Assembly: GCA_030017655.1 (NCBI GenBank)
Contig: JASEIM010000009.1
Span: 18,202-82,201 of the forward strand
From: Methanobacterium sp.
GTDB lineage: Archaea; Methanobacteriota; Methanobacteria; Methanobacteriales; Methanobacteriaceae
Direction of reading: 5' to 3'
Length of the DNA stretch: 64,000 bases
Shown here: piece by piece, positions 46,287-54,338 of the stretch
Layout: every line of letters starts with the position of its first letter
Position numbering within the stretch: position 1 is the stretch's first letter
Position numbers and translations under genes: made by a program
The notes under the pieces: generated by a model
What the model was told of the DNA's origin: nothing
The model's input: the letters and a program-made list of their open reading frames with translations, nothing else
Databases searched by the model: none

Positions 46287-47057
46287 TCACTCTTTAATGT
46301 AGTTGTTAAGAACTCCAATCCCTTCAATCTCTGCTTCAACAGTATCTCCAACATTCATTGGTCCAACGCCCGGAGGAGTTCCTGTTGCAATCACATCACC
46401 GGGTTTAAGGGTCATTATATTTGAAACGAATTCAACCAGTTCATAAACATTAAATATCATATTTTTCGTGTTTGATTTTTGTTTAAATTCTCCATTAAGC
46501 TTTAATGATATGTTGAGATTTGAAGAATCTAATTCAGTTTCAATGCACGGCCCAATAGGGGCAAATGTATCAAAACTCTTCGCACGTGTCCATTGAATAT
46601 CCTTCTTCTGCAAGTCACGTGCTGTAACATCGTTAAAGATAGTATATCCTCCAATAAACTCCCGGGCATCAGATACATTTCTGGCTTCTTTTGAAATAAC
46701 AATTCCCAGTTCTGCCTCATAATCAACCTGATTTGAGCAATCTGGATAAATAATACTATCTAAATGACCTATTACAGCAGTAGGTGGTTTTAGAAATATA
46801 ACTGGTTCATCTGGAAGTTCCATTTTAAGTTCTTTTGCATGATCTTTATAATTCAAGCCCACACAAACTACTTTAGATGGGGATACAGGAGAATTTATCT
46901 TTACATCTTCTACATTGTAAATTCTGTCTTTCTTAAACTTTTCAATATTTGAAGAATTAATTGCTTCTATAACTGGACAGGAAAGCTCTGTAATACCTAT
47001 TTCTTCCATTAGCCCGGTTTTTTCCTTTCCATCTGCTGTAAATTGTATAATTTTCAT
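46287..47057 (-). CDS. Fumarylacetoacetate hydrolase-family protein
   Basis: A 256-residue protein of the FAH superfamily, whose members hydrolyse or decarboxylate acylpyruvates and related diacids. Visible: VVCVGLNYKDHAKELKMELP, PVIFLKPPTAVIGHLDSIIY, VDYEAELGIVISKEARNVSD and GYTIFNDVTARDLQKKDIQW, with the Glu and Asp metal ligands and DVIATGTPPGVGPMNVGDTV. All the metal ligands of active members are present. In archaea it may act as oxaloacetate tautomerase or decarboxylase; this is family inference. It lies convergent to the ferritin-like gene, 24 bases apart. Confidence 0.88.
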   Translation of the reverse strand: MKIIQFTADGKEKTGLMEEIGITELSCPVIEAINSSNIEKFKKDRIYNVEDVKINSPVSPSKVVCVGLNYKDHAKELKMELPDEPVIFLKPPTAVIGHLDSIIYPDCSNQVDYEAELGIVISKEARNVSDAREFIGGYTIFNDVTARDLQKKDIQWTRAKSFDTFAPIGPCIETELDSSNLNISLKLNGEFKQKSNTKNMIFNVYELVEFVSNIMTLKPGDVIATGTPPGVGPMNVGDTVEAEIEGIGVLNNYIKE

Positions 47058-47204
47058 TAATTCACCTGATTACTTTTATGAGTTATTTAGGTATCTGAAA
47101 GATAAATTAAATAAAATTAACATTTTTAATCTAGATGTGAAATAATTAAATTAGTAATTTCAGCCCAGAAAATAAATAATTGGGAATTAGTACCCAATTT
47201 CAAG

Positions 47205-47900
47205 TTATTCTGTAATATTATTTGTTTTTTCTTCTTTAATTTTCCCATCAAGCACAGTTATAATCCTGTCAGCCATATTGGCCACATATGGTTCATGTGT
47301 TACCATAACAAGGGTTACATTTTCTTTTTTGTGTAAATCTTTAAGAAGACTTAAGATTATATCTCCAGTCTTTGAATCTAAGGCTCCTGTTGGTTCATCA
47401 GCTAGGATAATGGACGGATGATTTACCAGCGCCCTTGCAATTGCTACACGCTGCCTCTCTCCTCCAGAAAGCTTTGTAGGCTTTTGATTAATTTTATCTT
47501 CAAGCCCAACCGATCTTAATAGTTCCAGCGCTCTTTCTTTCATTTTTTTACCTGAAACTGGAGTTTCAAACATGGGAATTTGCACATTTTCAAGCACGGT
47601 AAGATTTGGAATTAGATTATGCAACTGGAATACAAATCCAATTTCATTTGCTCTAAATTCGCTTAAATCTTTTTTATGCATTAAATCGATACCTGCAACG
47701 TTTATTGATCCTTTATCTCCCTTATCCAGCGCGCCAATCATGTTAAGGAGGGTTGATTTTCCTGAACCCGAAGGTCCAATTATGGAAACAAATTCTCCTT
47801 TTTTAATTTCAAGATCAATGCCATTCAATGCCTTTACCGTTCCATTATCATAACTTTTTTTTAGATTCTTTATTTCAATGATGTTTTCGCTGTTATTCAT
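47205..47900 (-). CDS. ABC transporter ATP-binding protein, MacB/LolD type
   Basis: The 231-residue ATPase has Walker A FVSIIGPSGSGKSTLLNMIG near residue 33, the Q-loop region GFVFQLHNLIPNLTVLENV, signature LSGGERQRVAIARALVNHP, Walker B SIILADEPTGALDS and the H-loop MVTHEPYVANMADR. Motif order and size are those of LolD/MacB-type nucleotide-binding subunits used for lipoprotein, peptide or drug export. Its start overlaps the end of the permease gene by 8 bases, so the pair is translated together. Whether it exports a peptide, lipid or antibiotic is not readable. Confidence 0.93.
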   Translation of the reverse strand: MNNSENIIEIKNLKKSYDNGTVKALNGIDLEIKKGEFVSIIGPSGSGKSTLLNMIGALDKGDKGSINVAGIDLMHKKDLSEFRANEIGFVFQLHNLIPNLTVLENVQIPMFETPVSGKKMKERALELLRSVGLEDKINQKPTKLSGGERQRVAIARALVNHPSIILADEPTGALDSKTGDIILSLLKDLHKKENVTLVMVTHEPYVANMADRIITVLDGKIKEEKTNNITE

Positions 47901-49035
47901 AGCGCAACGCCTCCGTTGGTGCTAATCTGCTTGCCCTGTAAGCAGGATAAATTCCCCCAATTATTCCAACAAGTAATGCTATTCCCAAAGCCCTTATGAA
48001 AAGTTCAAGTGAGTATGCAGGTTCAAGTATGCCCTGGGTTGAGGGGGTAATGGATAAAAGCACTTCCACACCAACGATACCTACTATTATTCCCACTAAT
48101 GCAGCAATCAGGGTAAGCACAATAGATTCTCCAAGAATCATTCCAAGTATCCTTCTGCTCTTCCAGCCTACTGCTTTTAAAACTCCAATTTCTCTTGTTC
48201 TCTCATAGACAGACATTATCATGGTATTTATGACTCCTACTCCTCCAATAATGATTGCAAGGAGTGAAATTGCCCATGTGGCTGTGTCTATGAAACTTAA
48301 ACCCTGATTTATCCTTCCCATCTGATCAGCGGCAGTTGTTGTGGATAATTCGTCTGGGTATGCATTTTCAATTGCATTACCTACTTCTGTGGCATTTGCA
48401 TTATCATTTATTTTCACTGCTATTGTAGTGACTTCATTTTCACTATTAGTTAAGTTTTGAAGCTTGTTTAATGAAATGTAAGCTCCAGCATCAGTTATAA
48501 AATTTCCTGATTCATATATTCCTGTAATTTTGAAATCCCTATTGAAAATGGTGATTGTATCTCCAACAGTCTTATTAAGGTTTTGAGCAGCTGTTTTACC
48601 AATAATTATTTCGTTCGCGTCACTATCTGAAAATGATTTTCCGTTAATGCTGTCTATTCCCACCAGGTTAAGCTTATCGCTGTTTATACCGTTTACTATA
48701 AATCCGCCTGGTCCAAAACTCGAACTTGAACCTTCTTCAAGGCGCACATTTGTTCTTAAAATTCCCGTAGTATCTTTAATACCACTTACATTCCTTATAT
48801 CTGTTACATATGCTTCATCAATACTTCCTGACATGAAACCGTCTGTACCTGCTTGAATTACAGTTATCTCAGCACCCCCTGCTTTGAGAGTACTTTCTGT
48901 AGATTCCTTAAGTCCGTCAGTAATAAGTCCTAAAGCTACAATGGTAGCAATTCCAATTGCAATTCCAATAATTGCAAGGGAAGTTCTTGTTTTATTTCTA
49001 AATGGATTTTTTACAATCAATCCAATATAGTTCAT
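47893..49035 (-). CDS. ABC transporter permease, MacB/FtsX type
   Basis: This 380-residue membrane protein has a typical MacB layout. One N-terminal helix (TRTSLAIIGIAIGIATIVAL) is followed by a large extracytoplasmic domain (about residues 50-250), and three C-terminal helices have the FtsX core (GGVGVINTMIMSVYERTREI, GVLKAVGWKSRRI). The ending GIYPAYRASRLAPTEALRYE is the family hallmark. It starts behind AGGAGATCTAATC and overlaps the ATPase gene. Upstream lies promoter block A and, on the same strand, the small membrane-protein and winged-helix gene pair that may regulate it. Confidence 0.92.
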   Translation of the reverse strand: MNYIGLIVKNPFRNKTRTSLAIIGIAIGIATIVALGLITDGLKESTESTLKAGGAEITVIQAGTDGFMSGSIDEAYVTDIRNVSGIKDTTGILRTNVRLEEGSSSSFGPGGFIVNGINSDKLNLVGIDSINGKSFSDSDANEIIIGKTAAQNLNKTVGDTITIFNRDFKITGIYESGNFITDAGAYISLNKLQNLTNSENEVTTIAVKINDNANATEVGNAIENAYPDELSTTTAADQMGRINQGLSFIDTATWAISLLAIIIGGVGVINTMIMSVYERTREIGVLKAVGWKSRRILGMILGESIVLTLIAALVGIIVGIVGVEVLLSITPSTQGILEPAYSLELFIRALGIALLVGIIGGIYPAYRASRLAPTEALRYE

Positions 49036-49095
49036 GATTAGATCTCCTCTTAAATGAATAATTAATCTATCATTCCATCATGTCCTTTAAAAAGG

Positions 49096-49150
49096 AATAT
49101 TTAAGTAATTATTTCAAAATTAATTGCAAATTTGTTACAAATTATATACA
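49096..49150 (-). promoter_or_regulatory. Promoter/operator block A upstream of the ABC operon
   Basis: The plus-strand sequence AATATTTAAGTAATTATTTC (49096-49115) and TTGCAAATTTGTTACAAATT (49124-49143) lie 61-108 bases upstream of the permease ATG. Read on the minus strand they give an operator-like AATTTGTAACAAATT palindrome followed by a TATA-like TTACTTAAATATT. Blocks at 50781-50849 and 51423-51470 share this layout. It probably controls the ABC operon, perhaps via the nearby winged-helix proteins. Confidence 0.5.
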
Positions 49151-49225
49151 AATTGTTTTTAATCATACAAAAAATTAATGGAAATTCAATTTTTGTGGAT
49201 TATATGGCGGGGGATTAAAAATTTT

Positions 49226-49534
49226 TTAATAGTCCCAAGTTATTTTTAGAAGTATAGCAAGCGCTATAAATTCTATAATACTTCCTATAATTATAGGTCT
49301 TCCATGTCTGTCTGTTAATGTATCAATATCAAAGGTTAAAAAACCAATAGTGAGAATACTTTTGAGTAAAAGTAATGAAGCAAAGAGTATAAGTCCTGCA
49401 GTAAATCCAATTTTTATTTGCCTGTAACTTTTAATATAAAGATACAGTAATCCTAATAAAAGGACAATATTTCCAATCTCTATTCCCATGACTGCAATTT
49501 TAATTGCTGAATATCCAAATAGTTCTAATGCCAT
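49226..49534 (-). CDS. Small three-helix membrane protein, paralogue A
   Basis: The 102-residue hydrophobic protein has about three transmembrane segments (IGNIVLLLGLLYLYIKSY, AGLILFASLLLLKSILTIGF, IIEFIALAILLKITWD). It is a clear paralogue of the 136-residue protein at 52707-53117: both have LYIKSY/IYLKNY, FTAGL/FTTGL and the ending IEFIALAILLKITWD/IQFIALLILLRITWD. It lies 12 bases after the winged-helix gene on the same strand. A membrane-bound sensor or anti-regulator for that protein is plausible from context. The family is not recognised. Confidence 0.65.
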   Translation of the reverse strand: MALELFGYSAIKIAVMGIEIGNIVLLLGLLYLYIKSYRQIKIGFTAGLILFASLLLLKSILTIGFLTFDIDTLTDRHGRPIIIGSIIEFIALAILLKITWDY

Positions 49535-49546
49535 ATAAATCCCTTA

Positions 49547-49834
49547 TTATTTATTTTTCATCTTCACTTGTTTCCAGATGGTTTCAAAATCATTATAGTT
49601 TTTTCCCATGCTTTCTGAGAGAAAATACATTTTACCATACTTTTCTCCAGCAGATTTAACTATATTGCTATCTTCTAAAATCTTAATGTGGTGTCTGATA
49701 GTCCTATAATTCACATTTAACGTTTCTGCAAGTTGATGTGCATTGTAAGGTTGCTCATTTAACTTTTTAATAATTTTGGCACGATTTACACCCCCTCTTG
49801 TACCAAGAATCAGCCACCACAACACTTTTTTCAT
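49547..49834 (-). CDS. Winged-helix regulator, paralogue A
   Basis: The 95 residues contain an ArsR-type winged helix (RGGVNRAKIIKKLNEQPYNA, HQLAETLNVNYRTIRHHIKI, then EDSNIVKSAGEKYGKMYFLS). The recognition helix is LNVNYRTIRHHIKIL. The N-terminal MKKVLWWLIL is unusually hydrophobic. Its paralogue at 53154-53438 is very similar throughout. It precedes paralogue A of the membrane protein, and the ABC operon follows beyond, so it likely regulates itself, the membrane protein or the transporter. No metal-binding cysteines are present. Confidence 0.82.
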   Translation of the reverse strand: MKKVLWWLILGTRGGVNRAKIIKKLNEQPYNAHQLAETLNVNYRTIRHHIKILEDSNIVKSAGEKYGKMYFLSESMGKNYNDFETIWKQVKMKNK

Positions 49835-49963
49835 AATGAATCACTATAAAATTTTAATTGTAATCCAAATTTGATTTCTTTAGAATATAATTATTAGCCC
49901 ATTAACAGTCATGTCAAATTATATCTTAGATTTAAAATAGAAATAATTAAAATAAGTTCAAAA

Positions 49964-50335
49964 TTAATCTTTAAAGGATTCTGATTTTACTAATGATCCG
50001 AAAACTCCTCCAACTGCACCATGACTATTTCAAGCATTATGTAAATAGTTATGGTGATTATTAAGCTGCCCATATATTCTCCATATCCTTGAAGGTACAT
50101 CATAGCTATCATGATTACATTTACTATTAATCCGCTTATTATTCCTAATTAATTCCATTAATAGATCCATTTTTTATATTTTCTCCAACCATAAATCCAA
50201 CAGCTATTCCTGCCAGCAAAAAGTGGGAATCACGAAACTTTGGCCTGATATAACATCTGATGCAATATAAAATGTTATTGTAATAAATATTTCAATTAAC
50301 AGTGGTTTCCATTTATTAAATCTTTAATCATCTCA
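49964..50335 (-). pseudogene. Decayed small multi-spanning membrane protein (DUF5518-like)
   Basis: In three successive minus-strand frames one reads KPLLIEIFITITFYIASDVI, then LAGIAVGFMVGENIKNGSIN, then GIISGLIVNVIMIAMMYLQG, IITITIYIMLEIVM and GGVFGSLVKSESFKD before TAA 49964-49966. The pieces make one four-helix protein of about 120 residues, like the glycine-rich DUF5518-type proteins of Methanobacterium. At least two or three indels and an in-frame stop interrupt it. The family name is by resemblance. It lies between the winged-helix gene and hairpin element 1. Confidence 0.65.
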
Positions 50336-50447
50336 CTTCTTTATGTTATTTTTTTGATTTTTACATCCTCAGTAGAGTTAAGGAACTGTTTAAATCCCTG
50401 AATTATTCAATAAATGTTGATTCATTGATTTTATCTACTATTATAAT

Positions 50448-50560
50448 GGAGGTCACCCCCCACTATCTTCTATGAAAAAGGGGAAAAGGGGCATTTTACC
50501 GTATCATAGAGATAATTAAGCGACATGTTAAAGGATATTGTAGGGGCCCACCACCCTACG
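50448..50560. ncRNA. Hairpin-rich element 1 (candidate structured RNA)
   Basis: The element has three conserved parts. First, the block GGAGGTCACCCCCCAC (50448-50463), preceded by a weak stem TTCATT/AATGGA. Second, a long stem TATC.TCTATGA (50464-50475) against TCATAGAGATA (50504-50514), whose 3' arm runs into GATAATTAAGCGAC. Third, a hairpin GTAGGG (50540-50545) and CCCTAC (50554-50559) with loop GCCCACCA. Elements 2 and 3 repeat parts of this plan. Transcription could come from block B on the minus strand. No known RNA class is recognised, and the strand is uncertain. Confidence 0.45.
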
Positions 50561-50780
50561 ATTATTTTTTTATTTTTTGAATATCACTCCTTTGATTTGA
50601 AATGGTATTTGGATTGCTTATTTTTAAATATAAAACTTAATTGTGTATAAAAGAAATTTTATGATAATTAACTAAAGCCGTTAAAGCAATCACATTTTCC
50701 TCATAATAATTTCTAAATTTGTTTCTGAGTATGTTTTTTACAATTAAGCCACTAAAATTCATATTTTTTTGTTTGGGGGC

Positions 50781-50849
50781 TATATTTAAGTAATTTTTCC
50801 AGAATTATTTCCAAATCACTACCATTTATACCCAAATCTATACCAATTT
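50781..50849 (-). promoter_or_regulatory. Promoter/operator block B
   Basis: TATATTTAAGTAATTTTTCC (50781-50800) followed by two tandem units of the form TCCAAATCACTACCA (50810-50824) and CCCAAATCTATACCA (50831-50845). On the minus strand this gives repeated TGGTA...TTTGG operators followed by a TTACTTAAATATA TATA-like box, the same design as block A. It points towards element 1, 220 bases away, and the decayed membrane-protein gene beyond. Confidence 0.5.
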
Positions 50850-50908
50850 AGTCATATTTAAAAAAATATTAAAATAAAATTTTCAAAAATAAAATGTATT
50901 TGAATAAT

Positions 50909-51016
50909 CCTATCTATTGTGAATATATAAATTTAAAGAATGATTTTAAATAAAAAATAGATAGGGAGGTCCCGCCCACCCACAATTATAGAACAATGTA
51001 ATTATTCTATAATTGT
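50909..51016. ncRNA. Hairpin-rich element 3 (candidate structured RNA, short form)
   Basis: CCTATCTATT (50909-50918) pairs with AATAGATAGG (50956-50965). Directly following is the shared block GGGAGGTCCCGCCCACC (50964-50980). Then comes a perfect 12 bp hairpin ACAATTATAGAA (50982-50993) and TTCTATAATTGT (51005-51016). The GATAATTAAG block and CCCACC-loop hairpin of elements 1 and 2 are missing, so it is a shorter or diverged copy. Confidence 0.45.
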
Positions 51017-51058
51017 CCTCGTTTTCAAGTGATAGTCTTTAATGAAATTCATGATTTT

Positions 51059-51200
51059 CTCCATATAAATGGAGATCCCGCCACATATAAGTACTAATCT
51101 CCTTTGGAAGGGGGATTTCGAGATTTATACTTCTCCAGGAGATAATTAAGAGACTTATACAAAAAGTGATTTTATTACAGGTACCCACCTACTCTGTAAT
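51059..51200. ncRNA. Hairpin-rich element 2 (candidate structured RNA)
   Basis: CTCCAT/ATGGAG (51059-51074) leads into the shared block GGAGATCCCGCCACAT (51071-51086). A TATAAGT (near 51086-51092) and ACTTATA (near 51153-51159) pair encloses an AATCTCC/GGGGATT hairpin and GAGATAATTAAGAGAC (51139-51154). The element ends with a perfect hairpin ATTACAG (51174-51180) and CTGTAAT (51194-51200), whose loop contains CCCACC. The order of parts matches element 1 although most other bases differ, as expected for a conserved structure. Confidence 0.5.
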
Positions 51201-51422
51201 ATTAGGATAATGTTGATCTTATTATTATCACATCCTTTTTTTAGCTGCATATAATTTTAAGGTTTTATTATCCTATTAACGAGCTCAGGAGAATTAATTG
51301 GTAATAATGGGTTTTCTCTGGATTATTTGTTATTAAATCTTAATTAAGGTTTCACTCTTGAGACACTTTCAGAGTTTTAAATGATGTTTACTCCTTCATC
51401 CGCTGTTTAATATTAAGTGCGC

Positions 51423-51470
51423 AATATTTAAGTAATTATTCCAGATTTATACCCAAATCTTTACCAAATT
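51423..51470 (-). promoter_or_regulatory. Promoter/operator block C
   Basis: AATATTTAAGTAATTATTCC (51423-51442) followed by ATACCCAAATCTTTACCAAA (51449-51468) matches block B almost base for base, apart from one missing operator unit. On the minus strand it reads TTTGGTA, then TTTGGGTA, then a TTACTTAAATATT TATA-like box. It lies about 220 bases upstream of element 2, the same distance as block B from element 1. The gap from 51471 to 51849 is AT-rich without a gene. Confidence 0.5.
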
Positions 51471-51849
51471 GAAGAGTAATATGTTATAAATAAGAGTTGT
51501 GGATGGAAATAAAAATAATCTACGTCCTCTGCCATCTTAATTTTAATATTAATATATTTTAAATCTAAATAAGCTTATTGTGCCCATTAAACTTTTATAT
51601 TTTTCCTTTTGGAGTTATAAATTAAATATAAATAAATCATTTTTTCATATTTTAAAGATTAAACGCTTTTTCGTGTTTAATGTATTTTAATTTATTAAAT
51701 TAAACATTCGCCTGATAAATTGAGATTTTATTCAAAAATAATGAATTTTAGGATGTTTAGGGTCAAATTTGGGAAAACTTTCTTATATGCTCTTCTTTTT
51801 AGTATGATGTAGTTAAATTAAAGAAAATTAATCAAATCGGGATGAAATT

Positions 51850-52670
51850 ATGTCTAATATAAATAAAATTATAAAAGAAAAATCATGGTTTTTGTTGCTA
51901 TTTACAGTATTCATATTCTCATTTTTGCTGGATATGTATGTTTTGACTCACTACAACTTATCATACGGGCGTGATGGCCCATTTTATGATCTACAAGTCT
52001 TAAACATACTTAAAACAGGGTTTACTTCCAGTAACGATCCCCCATTTGCCTATTATATGCTAACACCGTTTGTAATGATAACTGGAAATTCATTTCTTGG
52101 CATAAAAATTGGCATGTCACTTATAGGATCTTTAATGGCATTCCCTGCATTTTTCCTTACAGAAATATTCAGCAAAAAACTAAATGTGGAATATAAGGTT
52201 CCAGCGTTTCTAAGTGCTTTTTTGATAACGGTAAATTCCTTTTACTTTGGCATGATCGGAGATTTTATGCAGAATCTTGTTGGCGTATTCCTCCTTCTGC
52301 TCTTATTGTATTTTGCAGTTAAATGGTTTGAAAATACAAAGGAATGGAATTTCCTTATTCGTTCTCATTGGGTGGATTGAGTTTCGATAATTCAAGATCT
52401 AAACCAAATAATAAGCCTGTTGGTTTCAATGATACAACTAAAAACAATATGACTCCACCATCTGACGTAGGGAATAGAAAAATGTTTAATAGATCAGGTT
52501 CGCTCCCTTCAGGGAATTTCATTCCACCAAACGGTAATAGGACGCCTGAAAATGTGTTTAACGGAAATATGCCATCTAATGCTGGTGGAAATGGCATGAA
52601 ACAGGACTATTCTGGTTATGGAACTCTAATTTACAGTGGAAATTATGTAAAGGTTTATAAAATTTCTTAA
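51850..52670 (+). pseudogene. Membrane glycosyltransferase with a large internal deletion
   Basis: The first 170 codons (MSNINKIIKEKSWFLLLFTV, LSYGRDGPFYDLQVLNILKT, PPFAYYMLTPFVMITGNSF and several helices) are the N-terminus of a polytopic PMT/GT39-type sugar transferase, normally several hundred residues. At about 52350-52375 this frame ends and another, open from about 52344, gives a Pro/Asn-rich extracellular tail ending YSGYGTLIYSGNYVKVYKIS, the usual C-terminus of such proteins. The middle, with most membrane helices, is gone. The result is a fused remnant with the two ends in different frames. The N-terminal piece has a good start (GATGAAATTATG context). Confidence 0.78.
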
Positions 52671-52706
52671 ACCTTTTTCTAATTTATAAAAAAAATTTGA
52701 AGAGTA

Positions 52707-53117
52707 TTAGTCCCAGGTTATCCTTAATAGTATTAATAATGCGATAAACTGGATTATATTGACTGAAGAAAGCGGAGTTTGTGGCCTTCCAATCTCTAAT
52801 CCTTGAGAAGTAATGTTAAAAACAACATTCAGGGCTAAAAATAATGTGGTTATCATATTTTGAAGTAGAAGAAGTGAAGTAAAGACTAAAAGGCCAGTTG
52901 TAAATTTAGATTTTATTTGTTTGTAATTTTTTAAATATATGGAGAGTAATGCAAGCAATAAACATATATTCGCAACTCCGATTATAATGGCTATGTATGT
53001 TCCTATATCTACAAAGTTCATTTCTGGCGGGTTTTGAAAACCATTTGGCCCAAAACTACTGCCTTCTGGTCTGTTGTTAGCCATGGGTGGTGCTGCTTCT
53101 AATATTCGTTGTATCAT
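52707..53117 (-). CDS. Small three-helix membrane protein, paralogue B
   Basis: The 136 residues have a polar Pro/Asn-rich N-terminus of about 35 residues, then three transmembrane helices (IGTYIAIIIGVANICLLLAL, TGLLVFTSLLLLQNMITTLF, IIQFIALLILLRITWD). It is the longer paralogue of the protein at 49226-49534 and lies 36 bases after the very similar winged-helix gene, so the gene pair has been duplicated as a unit. A role as membrane sensor with the regulator is inferred. The family is not recognised. Confidence 0.68.
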   Translation of the reverse strand: MIQRILEAAPPMANNRPEGSSFGPNGFQNPPEMNFVDIGTYIAIIIGVANICLLLALLSIYLKNYKQIKSKFTTGLLVFTSLLLLQNMITTLFLALNVVFNITSQGLEIGRPQTPLSSVNIIQFIALLILLRITWD

Positions 53118-53153
53118 TTTTCCCCTCTACTAAATTTTCCTTATGTTTAATAT

Positions 53154-53438
53154 TTACTTTTCCCCGATTTGTTCCCAAATCTTACTGAATACATCATAGT
53201 TTTCTTCCATATCACTGGAGAGAAAATACATCTTTCCGTATTTTCCTCCGGTAGATTTAATTAAATTGTTCTGTTCTAAAACTTTAATATGGTGTCTTAT
53301 GGTCTTATAATCAAGATTTAATTCTTCAGAAAGCTGATTAGCATTATAAGGCCTTTCATGCAGCGCTTTTATAATTCTAGCACGGTTAATTCCGCCCTTC
53401 ATGCCCGCTATTAACCACCATAATAGCTTTTTCATCAA
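53154..53438 (-). CDS. Winged-helix regulator, paralogue B
   Basis: The 94-residue winged-helix protein has MMKKLLWWLIAGMKGGINRA at the start, HERPYNANQLSEELNLDYKT with the recognition helix TIRHHIKVLEQNNLIK, and the wing STGGKYGKMYFLSSDM. It matches paralogue A at 49547-49834 over the whole length. It is followed by its own copy of the membrane protein. Beyond it lies hisG on the same strand, but with 39 bases between, a separate promoter is likely for each. Target genes are unknown; the A-, B- and C-type operator blocks are candidates. Confidence 0.82.
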   Translation of the reverse strand: MMKKLLWWLIAGMKGGINRARIIKALHERPYNANQLSEELNLDYKTIRHHIKVLEQNNLIKSTGGKYGKMYFLSSDMEENYDVFSKIWEQIGEK

Positions 53439-53477
53439 ATCACTATGTCCTGAATACTTTAAAGTATTAGAATTATT

Positions 53478-54338
53478 TTAGATTATCCTTTCAATTGGGA
53501 CAACCAGTATATCTTTTGCACCTACTTTTTTAAGTTTATTTACAGTATTAAATACTTCATGTTCATCTACAACTGCGTGAACTGCCACAATTTCTTCATT
53601 TGATAAGACCTGAGAGACAGTAGGTCCTGTAAGTCCGGGCATCGCTTTTTTAACATCTTCCAGAGATACCTTGTCAACATTCATCATTACAAGCTTTTTA
53701 CCTTCTGCATCAAGAACTCCTTTTATGCCAGTTCTTACAGCTTCGATTTTCTCGTTTTTTTCTTTAAAACTATCTTTATTTGCAATTAGCTTTATTGAAC
53801 TTTCTAGAATGGTATCTATAATTTTAAGATGATTCATTTTTAATGTGGTGCCGGTACTTGTAAGATCGGTTATTATATCTGCAACACCGATAAATGGTGC
53901 AATTTCAGTTGACCCACTCAATTCAACTATTTTAACATCTAATCCCTTATTTTTGAAATATTTTTGTGTTAAATGCGGAAATTCTGTAGCTACAATAGCG
54001 CCATGGTCTATATCCAGAATATTATATATTCTGGAATCTTCAGGCACTGCGAGTACCAGTTTGGCTGTGCCGAAGTTCAGATCTTCAAGGATTTCAACAT
54101 CAGCATCCTTTTCTTCAATTAAGTCCAGACCAGTCATTCCCAGATCTGCTGCACCATCTGCAACAAATTCAGGAATATCAGCAGCCCTTGTAAACATTAC
54201 ACTTATTTCTTCATCATAAGTCTCTGAAAAGAGCTTTCTGTTAGACATATCTTTAATTCCAATCCCTGCTTTTTCTAAAAGCTTTACTGCAGGGTCGCTT
54301 ATCCTCCCTTTCGATGGAAGAGCTATTTTAAGCTGCAT
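53478..54338 (-). CDS. hisG: ATP phosphoribosyltransferase, long form
   Basis: HisG starts histidine synthesis by joining ATP and PRPP. The 286 residues are the long form with its own regulatory domain, so no HisZ is required. Seen: LKIALPSKGRISDPAVKLLE at the start, FVADGAADLGMTGLDLIEEK, AKLVLAVPEDSRIYNI, and the PRPP-binding LSGSTEIAPFIGVADIITDL followed by TSTGTTLKMNHL. The C-terminal ACT-like domain (about residues 210-286) contains VSLEDVKKAMPGLTGPTVSQ. Histidine probably inhibits it through that domain. AGGAGGATTTAA precedes the ATG. Confidence 0.96.
   Translation of the reverse strand: MQLKIALPSKGRISDPAVKLLEKAGIGIKDMSNRKLFSETYDEEISVMFTRAADIPEFVADGAADLGMTGLDLIEEKDADVEILEDLNFGTAKLVLAVPEDSRIYNILDIDHGAIVATEFPHLTQKYFKNKGLDVKIVELSGSTEIAPFIGVADIITDLTSTGTTLKMNHLKIIDTILESSIKLIANKDSFKEKNEKIEAVRTGIKGVLDAEGKKLVMMNVDKVSLEDVKKAMPGLTGPTVSQVLSNEEIVAVHAVVDEHEVFNTVNKLKKVGAKDILVVPIERII

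Noticed and set aside
50471..50518. Tiny frame MKKGKRGILPYHRDN behind GGAGG in element 1
   Set aside because: The start codon lies inside the paired stem and the frame is not present in elements 2 or 3; the GGAG block is better explained as part of the shared element.
50448..51086. Resemblance of the shared block, read on the minus strand, to the 3' end of 16S rRNA
   Set aside because: Only about eight bases agree, the surrounding sequence is unrelated, and the CCTCC part is simply the complement of a GGAGG-like block.
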